64,000 nt of DNA from Roseomonas sp. (GCA_031180725.1 JAPSLO010000001.1:558001-622000); one strand, 5' to 3'; shown: positions 16,967-25,207, counted from the stretch's first letter. The notes: generated by a model from the sequence alone, not told the origin. Numbers and translations are program-made.

Positions 16967-16991
16967 AAAATCGCATTTGAATGCGAATTTT
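16967..16991. promoter_or_regulatory. Operator-like dyad upstream of the leftward phage genes
   Basis: TCGCATT (16971-16977), a TG centre, and AATGCGA (16980-16986) form a perfect 7-bp dyad flanked by AAAA and ATTTT. It is an A/T-rich island in very GC-rich DNA, about 60 bases upstream of the chosen leftward start. The shape fits a phage repressor site; the regulator is not in view. Confidence 0.55.
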
Positions 16992-17114
16992 AGAGGGGAT
17001 GAAATGCAGCGGGGCCTCCCGGTGTTCGGGGTGTTCCTCGGCAAAATCTGGGCAAGGCCGGCGGCGTGTCGCAGAAAGCCGCGAAAAACCTGGGTCTTCT
17101 TAGATCCGGGCCAT

Positions 17115-17161
17115 CCTTGACACGGTAGGGGTCACAGGTTCAATCCCTGTCGCGCCCACCA
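17115..17161 (+). other. tRNA-Val(GAC) 3' fragment, prophage attR
   Basis: From CCTTGACAC onward the sequence is the anticodon loop (GAC), variable loop, T-arm (ACAGG/CCTGT around TTCAATC), 3' acceptor strand CGCGCCC and encoded ACCA of a tRNA-Val. The 5' half is absent: upstream bases do not give the partner acceptor strand GGGCGCG, and the anticodon stem partner only partly matches (CATCC against an expected CTACC). A bare tRNA 3' end joining phage-type genes to chromosomal genes is the signature of tRNA-directed integration, so the prophage ends here. Confidence 0.85.
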
Positions 17162-17685
17162 CTGGCCTGACGTCCGGATATTGCAGCAGAATCCGCGGTC
17201 CGGGGCGCGCAGGGCTGAAGGCCCAGCAGCGGCGCGGCATCCCTGTGCCGGCCGCCTTCCAGCACTTCCAGATGCAGATGGGTGCCATAGGTGGTGCCGG
17301 TGCGCCCGACGCGGCCGATGCGCTCCCCCACGGCCACCTGCCGTCCACCATTGGCCAGCTTCGGCGCCACGCTGCCCAGATGGGCGTAGCGTACCACCCG
17401 GCCGTCGGCGTGGCGGATCTCCACTTCCAGCCCGGCGGCGCCACGGCGGCGGATAGCGGTCACCCGGCCCGCCGCCACCGCCCGTACCCAGGCGCCGGCC
17501 GGGGCGGGAATATCGATTCCCAGATGGTTCTGGCTGCCCCGCGGCCCAGGCGCCGAACGCGGCCCAAAAGGAGAGGAGATGCAGGCCGGGTTGAGCGGCA
17601 GCGCAAGGCTCTGCGCGGCCGCATGGCCGGCCAGGCCGAAGGCGAACAGCATTCCGACCATAGACAGGGCGCCGGCCTCCCTCAT
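17140..17685 (-). CDS. M23-family (LytM) peptidase, secreted
   Basis: A 181-residue protein with a signal peptide (cleaved after GHAAA). The M23 core is present: His54 and Asp58 in NHLGID, His102 in YAHLG, and His136/His138 in GTHLHLEV, giving a full zinc site, so it should be an active endopeptidase or peptidoglycan-cleaving enzyme of the envelope. Its start overlaps the stop of the upstream permease (ATGA), so it is the last gene of the peptide-transport operon. The final residues are encoded within the tRNA-Val fragment. Confidence 0.85.
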   Translation of the reverse strand: MREAGALSMVGMLFAFGLAGHAAAQSLALPLNPACISSPFGPRSAPGPRGSQNHLGIDIPAPAGAWVRAVAAGRVTAIRRRGAAGLEVEIRHADGRVVRYAHLGSVAPKLANGGRQVAVGERIGRVGRTGTTYGTHLHLEVLEGGRHRDAAPLLGLQPCAPRTADSAAISGRQASGGRDRD

Positions 17686-18497
17686 CGCCTCAGCCCGTCC
17701 GCCAGCAGCGTGCAGCCGGCCACGGCCAACAGGATGGCCAGGCCCGGCCAGACCGCCGCCATGGGCGCGCTGAACACCAGCTCCTGCGCATTGGAGAGCA
17801 TGTTGCCCCAGCTCGCCGCAGGCGGCGCGATGCCCAGGCCGAGAAAGGACAGCGTGCTTTCCGCCAGGATTGCGCCGGCCACTGCCAGGGCGGTCGCCAC
17901 GCCTAGCGGCGCGCCGATGTTGGGTAGCACATGGCGCAGCAGCACACGCGCCTCGGAAGCGCCTAGCGCGCGGGCGGCGCGCACATAGTCCCGCGCGAGG
18001 ACGGAGATCGCCGCCGCCCGCGCCAGCCGCGCCACCCCCACCCAGCCGAACAGCGTCAGAATGGCGACGATGCGCAGGATATCGGCCGCCGGCTCGCCGC
18101 GCGGCAGGCCGATGCGTCCGGTGTCGGCGGCGGCCAGCACAACCAGCACCGGAAGGGCGGGCAGCGCCAGCATGCCATCTGCCAGGCGCATCAGCAGCGC
18201 GTCCAGCGCACCGCCGCGCCAGGCCGCCAGCAGCCCGATGGCGGTGCCGAGCAGCAGCGCGGCCAGCGCCGTCGCCACCCCCACAGCCAGCGAGACCCGG
18301 GCGCCATGCAGCAGCCGCAGCAGCAGGTCGCGGCCCAGCTCATCCGTGCCCAGTGGATGTTCGGGGGAGGCTTCGGTGAAGCGGTTGAACAGGTCCGGCG
18401 TGAAGGGATCATGCCCCAGCCAGGCCTCCGCCAGCGGCGCGCCCAGCGCGCCCAGCGCCAGCAGTCCGAGCAGCGCGATGCCCAGGCCGAGCCTCAT
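17682..18497 (-). CDS. Peptide/nickel-type ABC transporter permease (DppC-like)
   Basis: A 271-residue membrane protein, ATG start overlapping the stop of the DppB-like gene. It has an N-terminal membrane segment, the loop FNRFTEASPEHPLGTDELGRDLL typical of DppC/OppC, several further membrane helices and the EAA-like loop ARALGASEARVLLRHVLPNI. It would form the inner-membrane channel with the gene upstream. No ATPase subunit gene is encoded nearby in this window. Confidence 0.9.
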   Translation of the reverse strand: MRLGLGIALLGLLALGALGAPLAEAWLGHDPFTPDLFNRFTEASPEHPLGTDELGRDLLLRLLHGARVSLAVGVATALAALLLGTAIGLLAAWRGGALDALLMRLADGMLALPALPVLVVLAAADTGRIGLPRGEPAADILRIVAILTLFGWVGVARLARAAAISVLARDYVRAARALGASEARVLLRHVLPNIGAPLGVATALAVAGAILAESTLSFLGLGIAPPAASWGNMLSNAQELVFSAPMAAVWPGLAILLAVAGCTLLADGLRR

Positions 18498-19432
18498 CCG
18501 TCGCGCAGCCTGGGATCCAGCGCGCGCTGCGCCAGATCGGCGCCGAGCGTGGCCAGCATGGTCATCAGCGCCACCAACAGCAGCGCCACCAGCGCCAGAT
18601 TGGTGTCGTTGCCCATCACGGCATCGTAGATCAGCTTGCCCATGCCCGGGCGGGCGAAGAGCGTTTCCGTCACCAGCGCGCCGCCCACCAGCGTGCCGGC
18701 ATCCATGGCGGCGATCTGCAGCACGGGCACGGCGGCATTGGGGAAGGCGTGATGCAGCAGCAGCCGGGCCTCTCCATTGCCCCGGGCGCGTGCCGCGGTC
18801 ACCCAGGGTTCGCCCAGCGCCAGCGCCGTGGCGGCGGCGCTGTGCCGCGCATAGGCGGCGATATTCGCCAGCGCCAGCGTGGTGACCGGCAGCACCAGGA
18901 AGCGCAGCGCCTCCACCGGGCCGCCTTCCGGCGTGCCGCCCGCCGGCAACCAGCCCAGCGTCACGGCGAAAAGGATGATGAGCAGGATGCCCATCCAGAA
19001 GGAAGGCGCCGACTGTCCCAGGATAGCCACCGCATCCACCAGCGGCTTCAGCCTTGGCCGCGCCGCTGCCAGCAGCCCAAGCCCGATGCCGAGCCCACCG
19101 GAGAGCAGGATCGCCGCGCCCACCAGCACCAGGGTAGAGAGCAACGCCGGCCACAGCACTTGCGCCACCGGCTGCGCAAACAGCCGCGAATGGCCGAAGC
19201 GCCCTTCCAGCAGTGCGCCGGCCCAGGCCAGATAGCGGGACAGCAGCGGCTGATCGAGGCCATGCAGCGCGCGCAGCCTGGCCGCATCCTCGGCACTCAG
19301 GCGCGGATCGCCGGCAATGGCGACATCAATGGGATCGCCCGGCATCAGCCCGATCAGCAGGAACATCACGAAGGAGAGGATCGCGAGCGTCGCCGCGATC
19401 TGCACCAGTCGCGTGGCGACCAGCCGGATCAC
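18494..19432 (-). CDS. Peptide/nickel-type ABC transporter permease (DppB-like)
   Basis: A 312-residue membrane protein starting at GTG 19432, which overlaps the VOC stop (GTGA); starts further upstream lack coupling. It shows the DppB N-terminus (RLVQIAATLAILSFVMFLLIGLMPGDPI), the LGLDQPL-type motif (ALHGLDQPLLSRY), SFWMGILLI and the EAA loop (ARARGNGEARLLLHHAFPN). Paired with the DppC-like gene. Substrate probably peptides or similar small solutes. Confidence 0.9.
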   Translation of the reverse strand: MIRLVATRLVQIAATLAILSFVMFLLIGLMPGDPIDVAIAGDPRLSAEDAARLRALHGLDQPLLSRYLAWAGALLEGRFGHSRLFAQPVAQVLWPALLSTLVLVGAAILLSGGLGIGLGLLAAARPRLKPLVDAVAILGQSAPSFWMGILLIILFAVTLGWLPAGGTPEGGPVEALRFLVLPVTTLALANIAAYARHSAAATALALGEPWVTAARARGNGEARLLLHHAFPNAAVPVLQIAAMDAGTLVGGALVTETLFARPGMGKLIYDAVMGNDTNLALVALLLVALMTMLATLGADLAQRALDPRLRDG

Positions 19433-19833
19433 GTGGGGTCCCCGGGATCGGCGTGGTGGCACACCGCTTCCACGCGATTGCCGTCCGGGTCCAGCAGGAA
19501 GGCGGCGTAGTAGTGCGGGTGGTAGTGCGGGCGCAGGCCCGGCGGACCGTCATCCCTGCCGCCATGTGCCAGCCCCGCGGCGTGGAAGGCCAGAACCGCC
19601 GCGCGGTCCGGCGCACGGAAGGCCCAGTGGCGCCGGTCGGCCCGCACCGGCCCGCGGGCGGCGCGGATCGAGAGGTAGCTGTGGCCGTCATCGCCCGCGC
19701 GATTGCGCAGGCCGTAGCCGATCGCTTCCTCCGATCGGTTCACGCAAGGCACGCGGAGCGCGGCCATCACGGCATCATAGAAGCGCGCCGCGCGGACCAG
19801 GTCGCTGACGGTGATGGAGACATGGTCCAGCAT
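19429..19833 (-). CDS. VOC (glyoxalase/dioxygenase superfamily) protein
   Basis: A 134-residue protein starting at ATG 19833, overlapping the stop of the binding-protein gene. It begins LDHVSITVSDLVRAARFYDAVMAAL and ends FLLDPDGNRVEAVCH, the two halves of a VOC fold with candidate metal ligands His4 and the Glu near the end. The PHYHPHYYAAF stretch is common in the glyoxalase-like subgroup. Its place between the binding protein and permease genes of a peptide-type transporter is odd; it may act on the imported compound, which is inference. Confidence 0.8.
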   Translation of the reverse strand: MLDHVSITVSDLVRAARFYDAVMAALRVPCVNRSEEAIGYGLRNRAGDDGHSYLSIRAARGPVRADRRHWAFRAPDRAAVLAFHAAGLAHGGRDDGPPGLRPHYHPHYYAAFLLDPDGNRVEAVCHHADPGDPT

Positions 19834-21488
19834 CAGCGCAGCCGCCATTCCTCCACCCATTGCGAGGATGGCGCCAGGTGGCCTGTTGGCCGCACGCCGT
19901 CCAGCCAGTTCGGCCAGATATGCGCATCGGCGCGGAACCATAGCGGAATGACCGGCAATTCGCTGGCATAGATCGCCTGCAGGCGGTGCCACAGGCCGCG
20001 CCGCGCCTCGCGGTCCAGCTCCACCGGGATCGCCTGCAGCAGCGCGTCCATCTCCGCATTCCGGAAGCCGGTGTAGTTCTGGCCGGACCAGTTGGTCTCG
20101 GCGCGCGGGATCTCCGCCGAATGCAGCGTGGTGCGCGGCACATTCTCCGGTGCGCTGATCCAGGCGAAGAGTACCGCCCCGGTGAAGCGCCGGCGGCTCA
20201 GTGTCTCCCCGAACAGCACGCGCGGTGGCTCGTTGCGGATGCGCGCCTCGATCCCCGCCTGGCGCCACATGCCCTGGATCACCTGCTGCACCTGCTCGCG
20301 CGACCGGTTGCCGGCCGTGGTCATCAGCTCGATGGTCAGGCGCTCGCCGGCCGCATTCTGGCGGATGCCGCCCGGGCCGGGCCGCCAGCCGGCTTCCTCC
20401 AGCAGGGCACGCGCGCGCGCCAGGTCGAAAGGCCAGCTTGGCGCATTCGGATCATGCACCCAGTCCAGCGGGTTGACAGTTGTGTTCGCCACCGGCTGCC
20501 GTCCCTCGAACAGCCGCTGCACGATTTGCGCGCGGTCGATCGAGAGGATCAGCGCCTGCCGCACGCGCCGGTCCGCCAGCACCGGGTTGTCCAGGTTCAG
20601 GTCCAGGTGCTCATAGACCAGGCCGGGCTTGTAGATGACGCGGAAGCGGTCGCCGGCGCGGCGTTCCAGCGCTGCGGCCTGGTCCAGCGGCAGGCCCAAC
20701 TCGCCCGCGATCATGTCGATCTGCCCTGCCAGCAGTTGCGCCTCCAGCGCCGCAGTGTTCTCCACGGTGCGGATATTGATGCGGCGGAAGGGCGGCGCGG
20801 CGCCGGACCAGGTGGCGTTGCGTTCCAGCGTGATGCCGGCGCCGGGCTGCACCGCCGTGATGCGGTAGGGCCCGTTCCACAACCCGGGAAGGGTCGGCTC
20901 CGTCTCGTACGCGCTGCGCTGGCGGTAGCTGCGCGGTTCCTGTTCCCAGCGTGGACGCTCGATATGGGCGGGCAGGGGCTGCCAGTCGCCGGCCGAGGCA
21001 TATTCGAAGGTGACGCGGTCAAAGCGCAGCGTGATGGTGCGCGGGTCCACCACGATGGCTTCATAGGCTGTACGGTAGAATTCGCTGCCGCCGAAGCCGG
21101 TGGAGAAGTCCCGCCCGGCAGCCCAGGCGAACAGCATGTCCTCCACGCTGACCGGCGTGCCATCGCCCCAGCGCCAGCCTTCGCGGATGCGCCAGGTAAC
21201 GCGGATCCCGGGCTTGCCGTCCGGCGTCGTCTCACGCTCCGCCAGCCCGTTGTCGAGGGAGGGCAGCGTCTCGCAGACCACGCAGGTAAGGTTCCAGTCG
21301 GCGTTGTAGACGGTCAGCGGCCGCCGCGCGAAGCCGAGCACATAGGACTTCGCCGCCATCGCCTCGATATTGGGGTGCAGCGTGGCGGGATATTGCGTGA
21401 TGCCGATGGTGATCTGCTCGCGCGGCTGCGCGACGGCCGGCGCGGCGGCGAGGAGGAGCGCGAGGGTCAGTCCCGTGCGGGCGGCCAT
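19833..21488 (-). CDS. ABC transporter substrate-binding protein, family 5 (peptide/oligopeptide type)
   Basis: A 551-residue periplasmic protein with a signal peptide ending AVAQ. Family-5 features are present: PLTVYNADWNLTCVVCETLP, the WRIREGWRWGDGTPVSVEDMLFAW block, and LILSIDRAQIVQRLFEGRQP in the second lobe. First gene of the operon that continues with VOC, DppB-like, DppC-like and M23 genes, each overlapping by about 4 bases. Ligand unknown. Confidence 0.9.
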   Translation of the reverse strand: MAARTGLTLALLLAAAPAVAQPREQITIGITQYPATLHPNIEAMAAKSYVLGFARRPLTVYNADWNLTCVVCETLPSLDNGLAERETTPDGKPGIRVTWRIREGWRWGDGTPVSVEDMLFAWAAGRDFSTGFGGSEFYRTAYEAIVVDPRTITLRFDRVTFEYASAGDWQPLPAHIERPRWEQEPRSYRQRSAYETEPTLPGLWNGPYRITAVQPGAGITLERNATWSGAAPPFRRINIRTVENTAALEAQLLAGQIDMIAGELGLPLDQAAALERRAGDRFRVIYKPGLVYEHLDLNLDNPVLADRRVRQALILSIDRAQIVQRLFEGRQPVANTTVNPLDWVHDPNAPSWPFDLARARALLEEAGWRPGPGGIRQNAAGERLTIELMTTAGNRSREQVQQVIQGMWRQAGIEARIRNEPPRVLFGETLSRRRFTGAVLFAWISAPENVPRTTLHSAEIPRAETNWSGQNYTGFRNAEMDALLQAIPVELDREARRGLWHRLQAIYASELPVIPLWFRADAHIWPNWLDGVRPTGHLAPSSQWVEEWRLR

Positions 21489-21727
21489 TGGCGGGCTCCG
21501 TGCCAGACGCGGAGGATCACGATGGTGTCGCCCCGCTGGGCATGCACCAGCAGGAACGGCGTGTCGGCCACATGCGCAGGTGGCGCGGTCCGCCTGCCTG
21601 CTGGGTGGCTGGGCCAGGAAAGCCCATCGGTTGCCGTGCCCGCTACCGGCACGCGGCTATTCTGCTCCCGTGCCGTGGCGGGATTGCCCAGGCCGATGAA
21701 GGCAAGGGCGCTCCGCCAGGAAGTCAC
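21467..21727 (-). pseudogene. Degraded ParE/RelE-type toxin
   Basis: The last 35 residues, TPFLLVHAQRGDTIVILRVWHGARQWP, match the end of RelE/ParE toxins, and FIGLGNPATAR near the start matches the helix that normally follows the first strand. The middle is too short and does not fit the fold, and the usual start region (strand plus helix) is missing. The likely reading is a toxin with an internal deletion and a frame change. It overlaps the antitoxin-like gene in another frame. Confidence 0.5.
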
Positions 21728-21833
21728 GGGCAGCCTCGATCAGCACGGCCTCGTGCGTGGACTGCATCTCCGCGGCGGCCCATTGCAGCGCCGCCTCGGC
21801 TTCCTCCGGCAGGTCCGGGCCGATCCGCACCAT
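21657..21833 (-). CDS. Short antitoxin-like protein (ribbon-helix-helix type)
   Basis: A 58-residue protein with AAGGAG about 11 bases upstream of the ATG. The first 40 residues (MVRIGPDLPEEAEAALQWAA then EAVLIEAARDFLAE) resemble antitoxins that pair with ParE/RelE toxins. The tail after FLAE (RPCLHRPGQ) no longer looks like antitoxin and overlaps the toxin frame, so the pair is probably inactive. It follows pyrE closely on the same strand. Confidence 0.5.
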   Translation of the reverse strand: MVRIGPDLPEEAEAALQWAAAEMQSTHEAVLIEAARDFLAERPCLHRPGQSRHGTGAE

Positions 21834-21856
21834 CCGCCCGTGTCTCCTTCCCCGGG

Positions 21857-22579
21857 TTACTCCGACCCGTCCTTCGGCTTCGCCTCCGCCAGGCTTCCGA
21901 TGCCGCCATGTTCCTTCGACCAGGCCACCGGATCTTCCAGGAACTTGCGCACCGCCTTCAGCGCGCTCTCGCTGAAATAGGGCCGCTCGCGGCACACCTC
22001 CAGCACATCCCACCAGGTGCAGAGATGGTGCAGGTTCAGCCCCATCGCCTTCATCTGCTCGAAGCTGCCAGGAAAGACGCCGTAATAGAACACCACGAAA
22101 GTGTGGTCGCAGATCGCACCCGCCTCGCGCAGCGCATTGGCAAAGCGGATCTTGCTCGCGCCGTCGGTGGTCAGGTCCTCCACCAGCAGGGTTTGCTTGC
22201 CGACCGGCACCTCGCCCTCGATCTGGGCGTTGCGGCCGAAGCCCTTGGGCTTTTTCCGCACATAGGCCATCGGCGCCATCATCCGGTCGGCAATCCAGGC
22301 CCCGAAGGGGATGCCCGCCGTCTCGCCGCCCACCACCGCCTCGATGGTCTCGAACCCGATATGGCGCCCGATCTTCTCCACGCCCAGGTCGCAGATGCGG
22401 TTGCGCGCGCGGGGGAAGGAGATGATCTTGCGGCAGTCGATATAGACTGGCGACTTCCAGCCGGAGGTGAAGGTGTAGGGTTCCTCCGGTCGGAAATTCA
22501 CCGCCTTGATCTCAAGCAGGATACGCGCGGTGGTCAGCGCGGCATCCCGGTCCCAGTCGGAGGCATGGTTGACGGCCAT
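21857..22579 (-). CDS. pyrE: Orotate phosphoribosyltransferase
   Basis: A 240-residue cytoplasmic enzyme that joins orotate to PRPP to give OMP in pyrimidine synthesis. Recognised by FTSGWKSPVYIDCRKIISFP near the N-terminus, VVGGETAGIPFGAWIADRM, the basic YVRKKPKGFG loop and the PRPP-binding LLVEDLTTDGASK. Start ATG 22579 (MAVNHASDW); the longer frame upstream overlaps the divergent ELM1-family gene and is not used. Length is normal for the longer alphaproteobacterial form. Confidence 0.92.
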   Translation of the reverse strand: MAVNHASDWDRDAALTTARILLEIKAVNFRPEEPYTFTSGWKSPVYIDCRKIISFPRARNRICDLGVEKIGRHIGFETIEAVVGGETAGIPFGAWIADRMMAPMAYVRKKPKGFGRNAQIEGEVPVGKQTLLVEDLTTDGASKIRFANALREAGAICDHTFVVFYYGVFPGSFEQMKAMGLNLHHLCTWWDVLEVCRERPYFSESALKAVRKFLEDPVAWSKEHGGIGSLAEAKPKDGSE

Positions 22580-22650
22580 GGGCGGCGAAGTCCTGTCGGC
22601 AAGGGAAAAAGAGTGACGCGCGTTCGTAATCCGCCAGCCCGCCCGCGTCC

Positions 22651-23589
22651 ATGACAGGCGCCTCGCCCCCGGTCTGGGTGCTGGCCGACCCACGCGCCGG
22701 CACCGCATCCCAGGCGCTGGGCATCGCGGAGCGGTTGGGCCTGCCCTTCCGCACCATTCTGCTGGAATGGAGCTTCATGGCCCGGTTGCCGCTGCCCTTT
22801 CCCAGCCTGCTGGGCCTGGCGCCGCGGGTGCGAGACGCCTTTGCACCCCCCTGGCCGCGCCTGGCCATCGCTGCCGGGCGGCGCTCGGCCCCGGTGGCGC
22901 GCTGGCTGCGTCGGCGGGGGGTGCGCATCGTGCAGGCCATGCGCGCCAGCCCGGCGGGGGATTTCGACCTGCTGGTGATCGGCCGGCACGATGCCCCGCC
23001 GGAAGCGCCCAACATCCTGCCTATCCTGGGCACCACCCATCGTGTCACCCCGGCCCGGCTGGAACAGGCGCGGGCCGAATGGGCGACGCTGGAAGCCCTG
23101 CCGGCGCCGCGCATCGCCCTGCTGATGGGCGGTCCGATACGGGGGCAGGGGCTGAATCCCGGCATTGCCGCCGGCATCGGCGCCCAGGTGGCCGCCCTCG
23201 GCGGCAGCGTGCTGGCCACCGCCAGCCGGCGCACCGGCGCCGCTGCCACCGAGGCGCTGGAAGCCGCGCTGGGTCGCCGGCCCCATCGTCTGCACCGATG
23301 GGGCGGGCAGGGGCCAAATCCGCTGCTGGGCTTCATGGCCTGGGCCGATGCTCTGGTAGTGACGGGCGATTCCGTCTCCATGCTGTCGGAGGCGCTGGTC
23401 ACCGCCGCCCCCCTCTACATCGCCCCGATCGGGGAAGAAGGGCGACGCCATCTCGCCCTGCATGACAGCCTTTACGCCGCCGGCCAGGCGCGTCCCTTGG
23501 CCGAGGCTCCCGCGCCCTTCACCCGCCGCCCGCTGGATGAGACGGCGCGCGTCGCCGCGGAGATCCTCGGCCGCGGGTGGCTGGCCTGA
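22651..23589 (+). CDS. ELM1-family (DUF1022) protein
   Basis: A 312-residue protein of the mitochondrial-fission ELM1/DUF1022 family, common in Alphaproteobacteria and looking like a nucleotide-sugar-binding GT-B fold. Seen are VWVLADPRAGTASQALGIAERLG at the start, the LARRS-type region AAGRRSAPVARWLRR, NILPILGTTHRVTP, LLMGGPIRG and VVTGDSVSMLSEA in the second lobe. The bacterial function is not established. It is divergent from pyrE and its stop overlaps the msrQ start. Confidence 0.85.
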   Translation: MTGASPPVWVLADPRAGTASQALGIAERLGLPFRTILLEWSFMARLPLPFPSLLGLAPRVRDAFAPPWPRLAIAAGRRSAPVARWLRRRGVRIVQAMRASPAGDFDLLVIGRHDAPPEAPNILPILGTTHRVTPARLEQARAEWATLEALPAPRIALLMGGPIRGQGLNPGIAAGIGAQVAALGGSVLATASRRTGAAATEALEAALGRRPHRLHRWGGQGPNPLLGFMAWADALVVTGDSVSMLSEALVTAAPLYIAPIGEEGRRHLALHDSLYAAGQARPLAEAPAPFTRRPLDETARVAAEILGRGWLA

Positions 23590-24536
23590 TGGCAACGCCC
23601 GGCCCCACCACGCACATGGAGCGGATGAGCCGCCGCACCCCGAGCCCTCCACGACGTCCCCGCGGTTGGCGCTGGCTGCCCTGGCTCGATCATGGCGGGC
23701 GGGTCTCGGCCTTGCGCATCGCCGTGCTGATCGCGCTGGCCAGTCCTGGCACGGTGCTGCTGGCGGAACTGGCCGCTGGCTTGATGGGGGCGGAGCCCTG
23801 GAAGGCCGCGACGCGGGAGGCCGGCACCCGCGCCGCCTACATCCTGCTGATCAGCCTGGCCGTCACGCCCCTGCGCTTCGCGGCGGACTGGCCGAGGGCG
23901 GCGACGCTGCGGCGCATGGTGGGCCTCGGCGCGCTGGCCTATGCGCTGCTGCACCTCACGCTCTATGCCGGGCACCTGGCCTGGGACTGGCTGGCGGTGG
24001 CCGGGGAGATCGCCACCCGCATCTATCTCACGCTGGGCTTCGCCGTGCTGCTGGGCCTTTCCGTGCTGGGCTGGACTTCAACCGACGGCTGGCAGGCGCG
24101 GCTCGGGCGACGGTGGAAGCGGCTGCACCGGCTGGTCTATCCGCTGGCCGCCGCCGCCGTGCTGCACGCCTTCCTGCAATCCAGGGGCAATGCGAATGCG
24201 GCGGTTGTCATGGCGGGGTGCTGGCTGTGGCTGATGGCCTGGCGGCTGCTGCCCGGGCGCTGGCGAGCGCAGGGGGTGGCGCTGGCCGTGCTCGCCCCGC
24301 TGGCGGCGGTGGGGACGGCCCTGGTGGAATGGGCCTGGTACGCCGCCGCCACCAACCTACCGGCCGGCCGCATCCTGGCCGCCAATCTAGACCTCGATCT
24401 TGCCTTGCTCGCCGGCCCGCGCCCCGCACAGGGGATCCTGGTCGCCGGGCTGGCGGTGGCTCTGCTGCCGGCGCTCCGCCGCGGCCTGCGCCGGCGCAGG
24501 CCGGTTGACTCGCCTCGGCCACCGGCCCAGGCGTGA
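23589..24536 (+). CDS. msrQ: Heme-binding membrane subunit of the MsrPQ sulfoxide reductase
   Basis: A 315-residue membrane protein of the ferric-reductase-like family. MsrQ passes electrons from the quinone pool to periplasmic MsrP, which repairs oxidised methionine. It has about six to eight membrane helices with heme-ligand histidines in LLHLTLYAGHLAW, RLHRLVYPLAAAAVLHAF and the spacing expected of the family. The extra C-terminal hydrophobic region (residues 220-300) makes it longer than E. coli MsrQ. ATG overlaps the previous stop. No msrP is visible nearby. Confidence 0.85.
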   Translation: MATPGPTTHMERMSRRTPSPPRRPRGWRWLPWLDHGGRVSALRIAVLIALASPGTVLLAELAAGLMGAEPWKAATREAGTRAAYILLISLAVTPLRFAADWPRAATLRRMVGLGALAYALLHLTLYAGHLAWDWLAVAGEIATRIYLTLGFAVLLGLSVLGWTSTDGWQARLGRRWKRLHRLVYPLAAAAVLHAFLQSRGNANAAVVMAGCWLWLMAWRLLPGRWRAQGVALAVLAPLAAVGTALVEWAWYAAATNLPAGRILAANLDLDLALLAGPRPAQGILVAGLAVALLPALRRGLRRRRPVDSPRPPAQA

Positions 24537-24556
24537 TCCCGCAGGAGTTCGTGCAG

Positions 24557-25207
24557 ATGCCAGACCCGTCTCAGCTTGTCTTGTACTTCGCCGCGGCCCT
24601 GCTGCTCGCCGTCACGCCTGGTCCGGGCATCTTCTACGTCGCCGCGCGCACGCTCGCCGGCGGTCGCGCGGAAGGGGTGGCTTCCAGCCTCGGCACGGGG
24701 TTGGGTGGCATGGTCCATGTCCTCGCGGGCAGCCTGGGCGTCTCCGCCGTCGTGCTCGCCAGCGCGGAACTCTTCACCACGCTGAAGCTGATCGGCGCCG
24801 GCTATCTGGTCTGGCTCGGCTATCGCACCTTCCAGGCCGCCCGGCGCGACGCGTCGGCAGGGGGGACCGGTGTATCCGCGACGCGGCCGGTCGGCCCGCG
24901 GCGGGCTTTCCGCGAAGGCGTGCTGGTCGAGGTACTGAATCCGAAGACGGGCGCCTTCTTCCTGGCCTTCGTTCCGCAGTTCGTGGACCCGGCCCAAGGC
25001 CATGTGGCCCTGCAATTCGTGGTGCTCGGCTTCGTGTCGGTTGCGCTCAACACCCTGGCCGACATCGTGGTCGCCTTCGCGGCAGGTGGCATCCGGGAAG
25101 GTGCGGCGGCACGTCCCGCCTTGATCCGCGGCCTCCGGGAAGCATCGGGTGCCGCGATGATCGCGCTCGGCATCGGCCTCGCCCTGGCGAAGCGGCCCGC
25201 CGACTGA
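24557..25207 (+). CDS. LysE/RhtB-family amino-acid exporter
   Basis: A 216-residue inner-membrane protein. ATG 24557 is chosen over GTG 24533 because AGGAG sits 9 bases upstream. It shows the LysE-family start (LLLAVTPGPGIFYVAARTLAGG with the conserved PGP), the GYLVWLGYRTF segment and LNPKTGAFFLAFVPQFVDP. About five to six helices. It would export an amino acid or related compound; the substrate cannot be read from sequence. Confidence 0.88.
   Translation: MPDPSQLVLYFAAALLLAVTPGPGIFYVAARTLAGGRAEGVASSLGTGLGGMVHVLAGSLGVSAVVLASAELFTTLKLIGAGYLVWLGYRTFQAARRDASAGGTGVSATRPVGPRRAFREGVLVEVLNPKTGAFFLAFVPQFVDPAQGHVALQFVVLGFVSVALNTLADIVVAFAAGGIREGAAARPALIRGLREASGAAMIALGIGLALAKRPAD

Noticed and set aside
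16760-16993. Short plus-strand frames opposite the leftward phage genes
   Set aside because: No ribosome site; the minus-strand genes have coupling and motif support.
1-17161. Gene transfer agent instead of prophage
   Set aside because: A tRNA-derived att end, lysis genes and cargo genes fit an integrated phage better than a GTA cluster.
19986-21980. 664-residue plus-strand frame
   Set aside because: Antisense to the family-5 binding protein.
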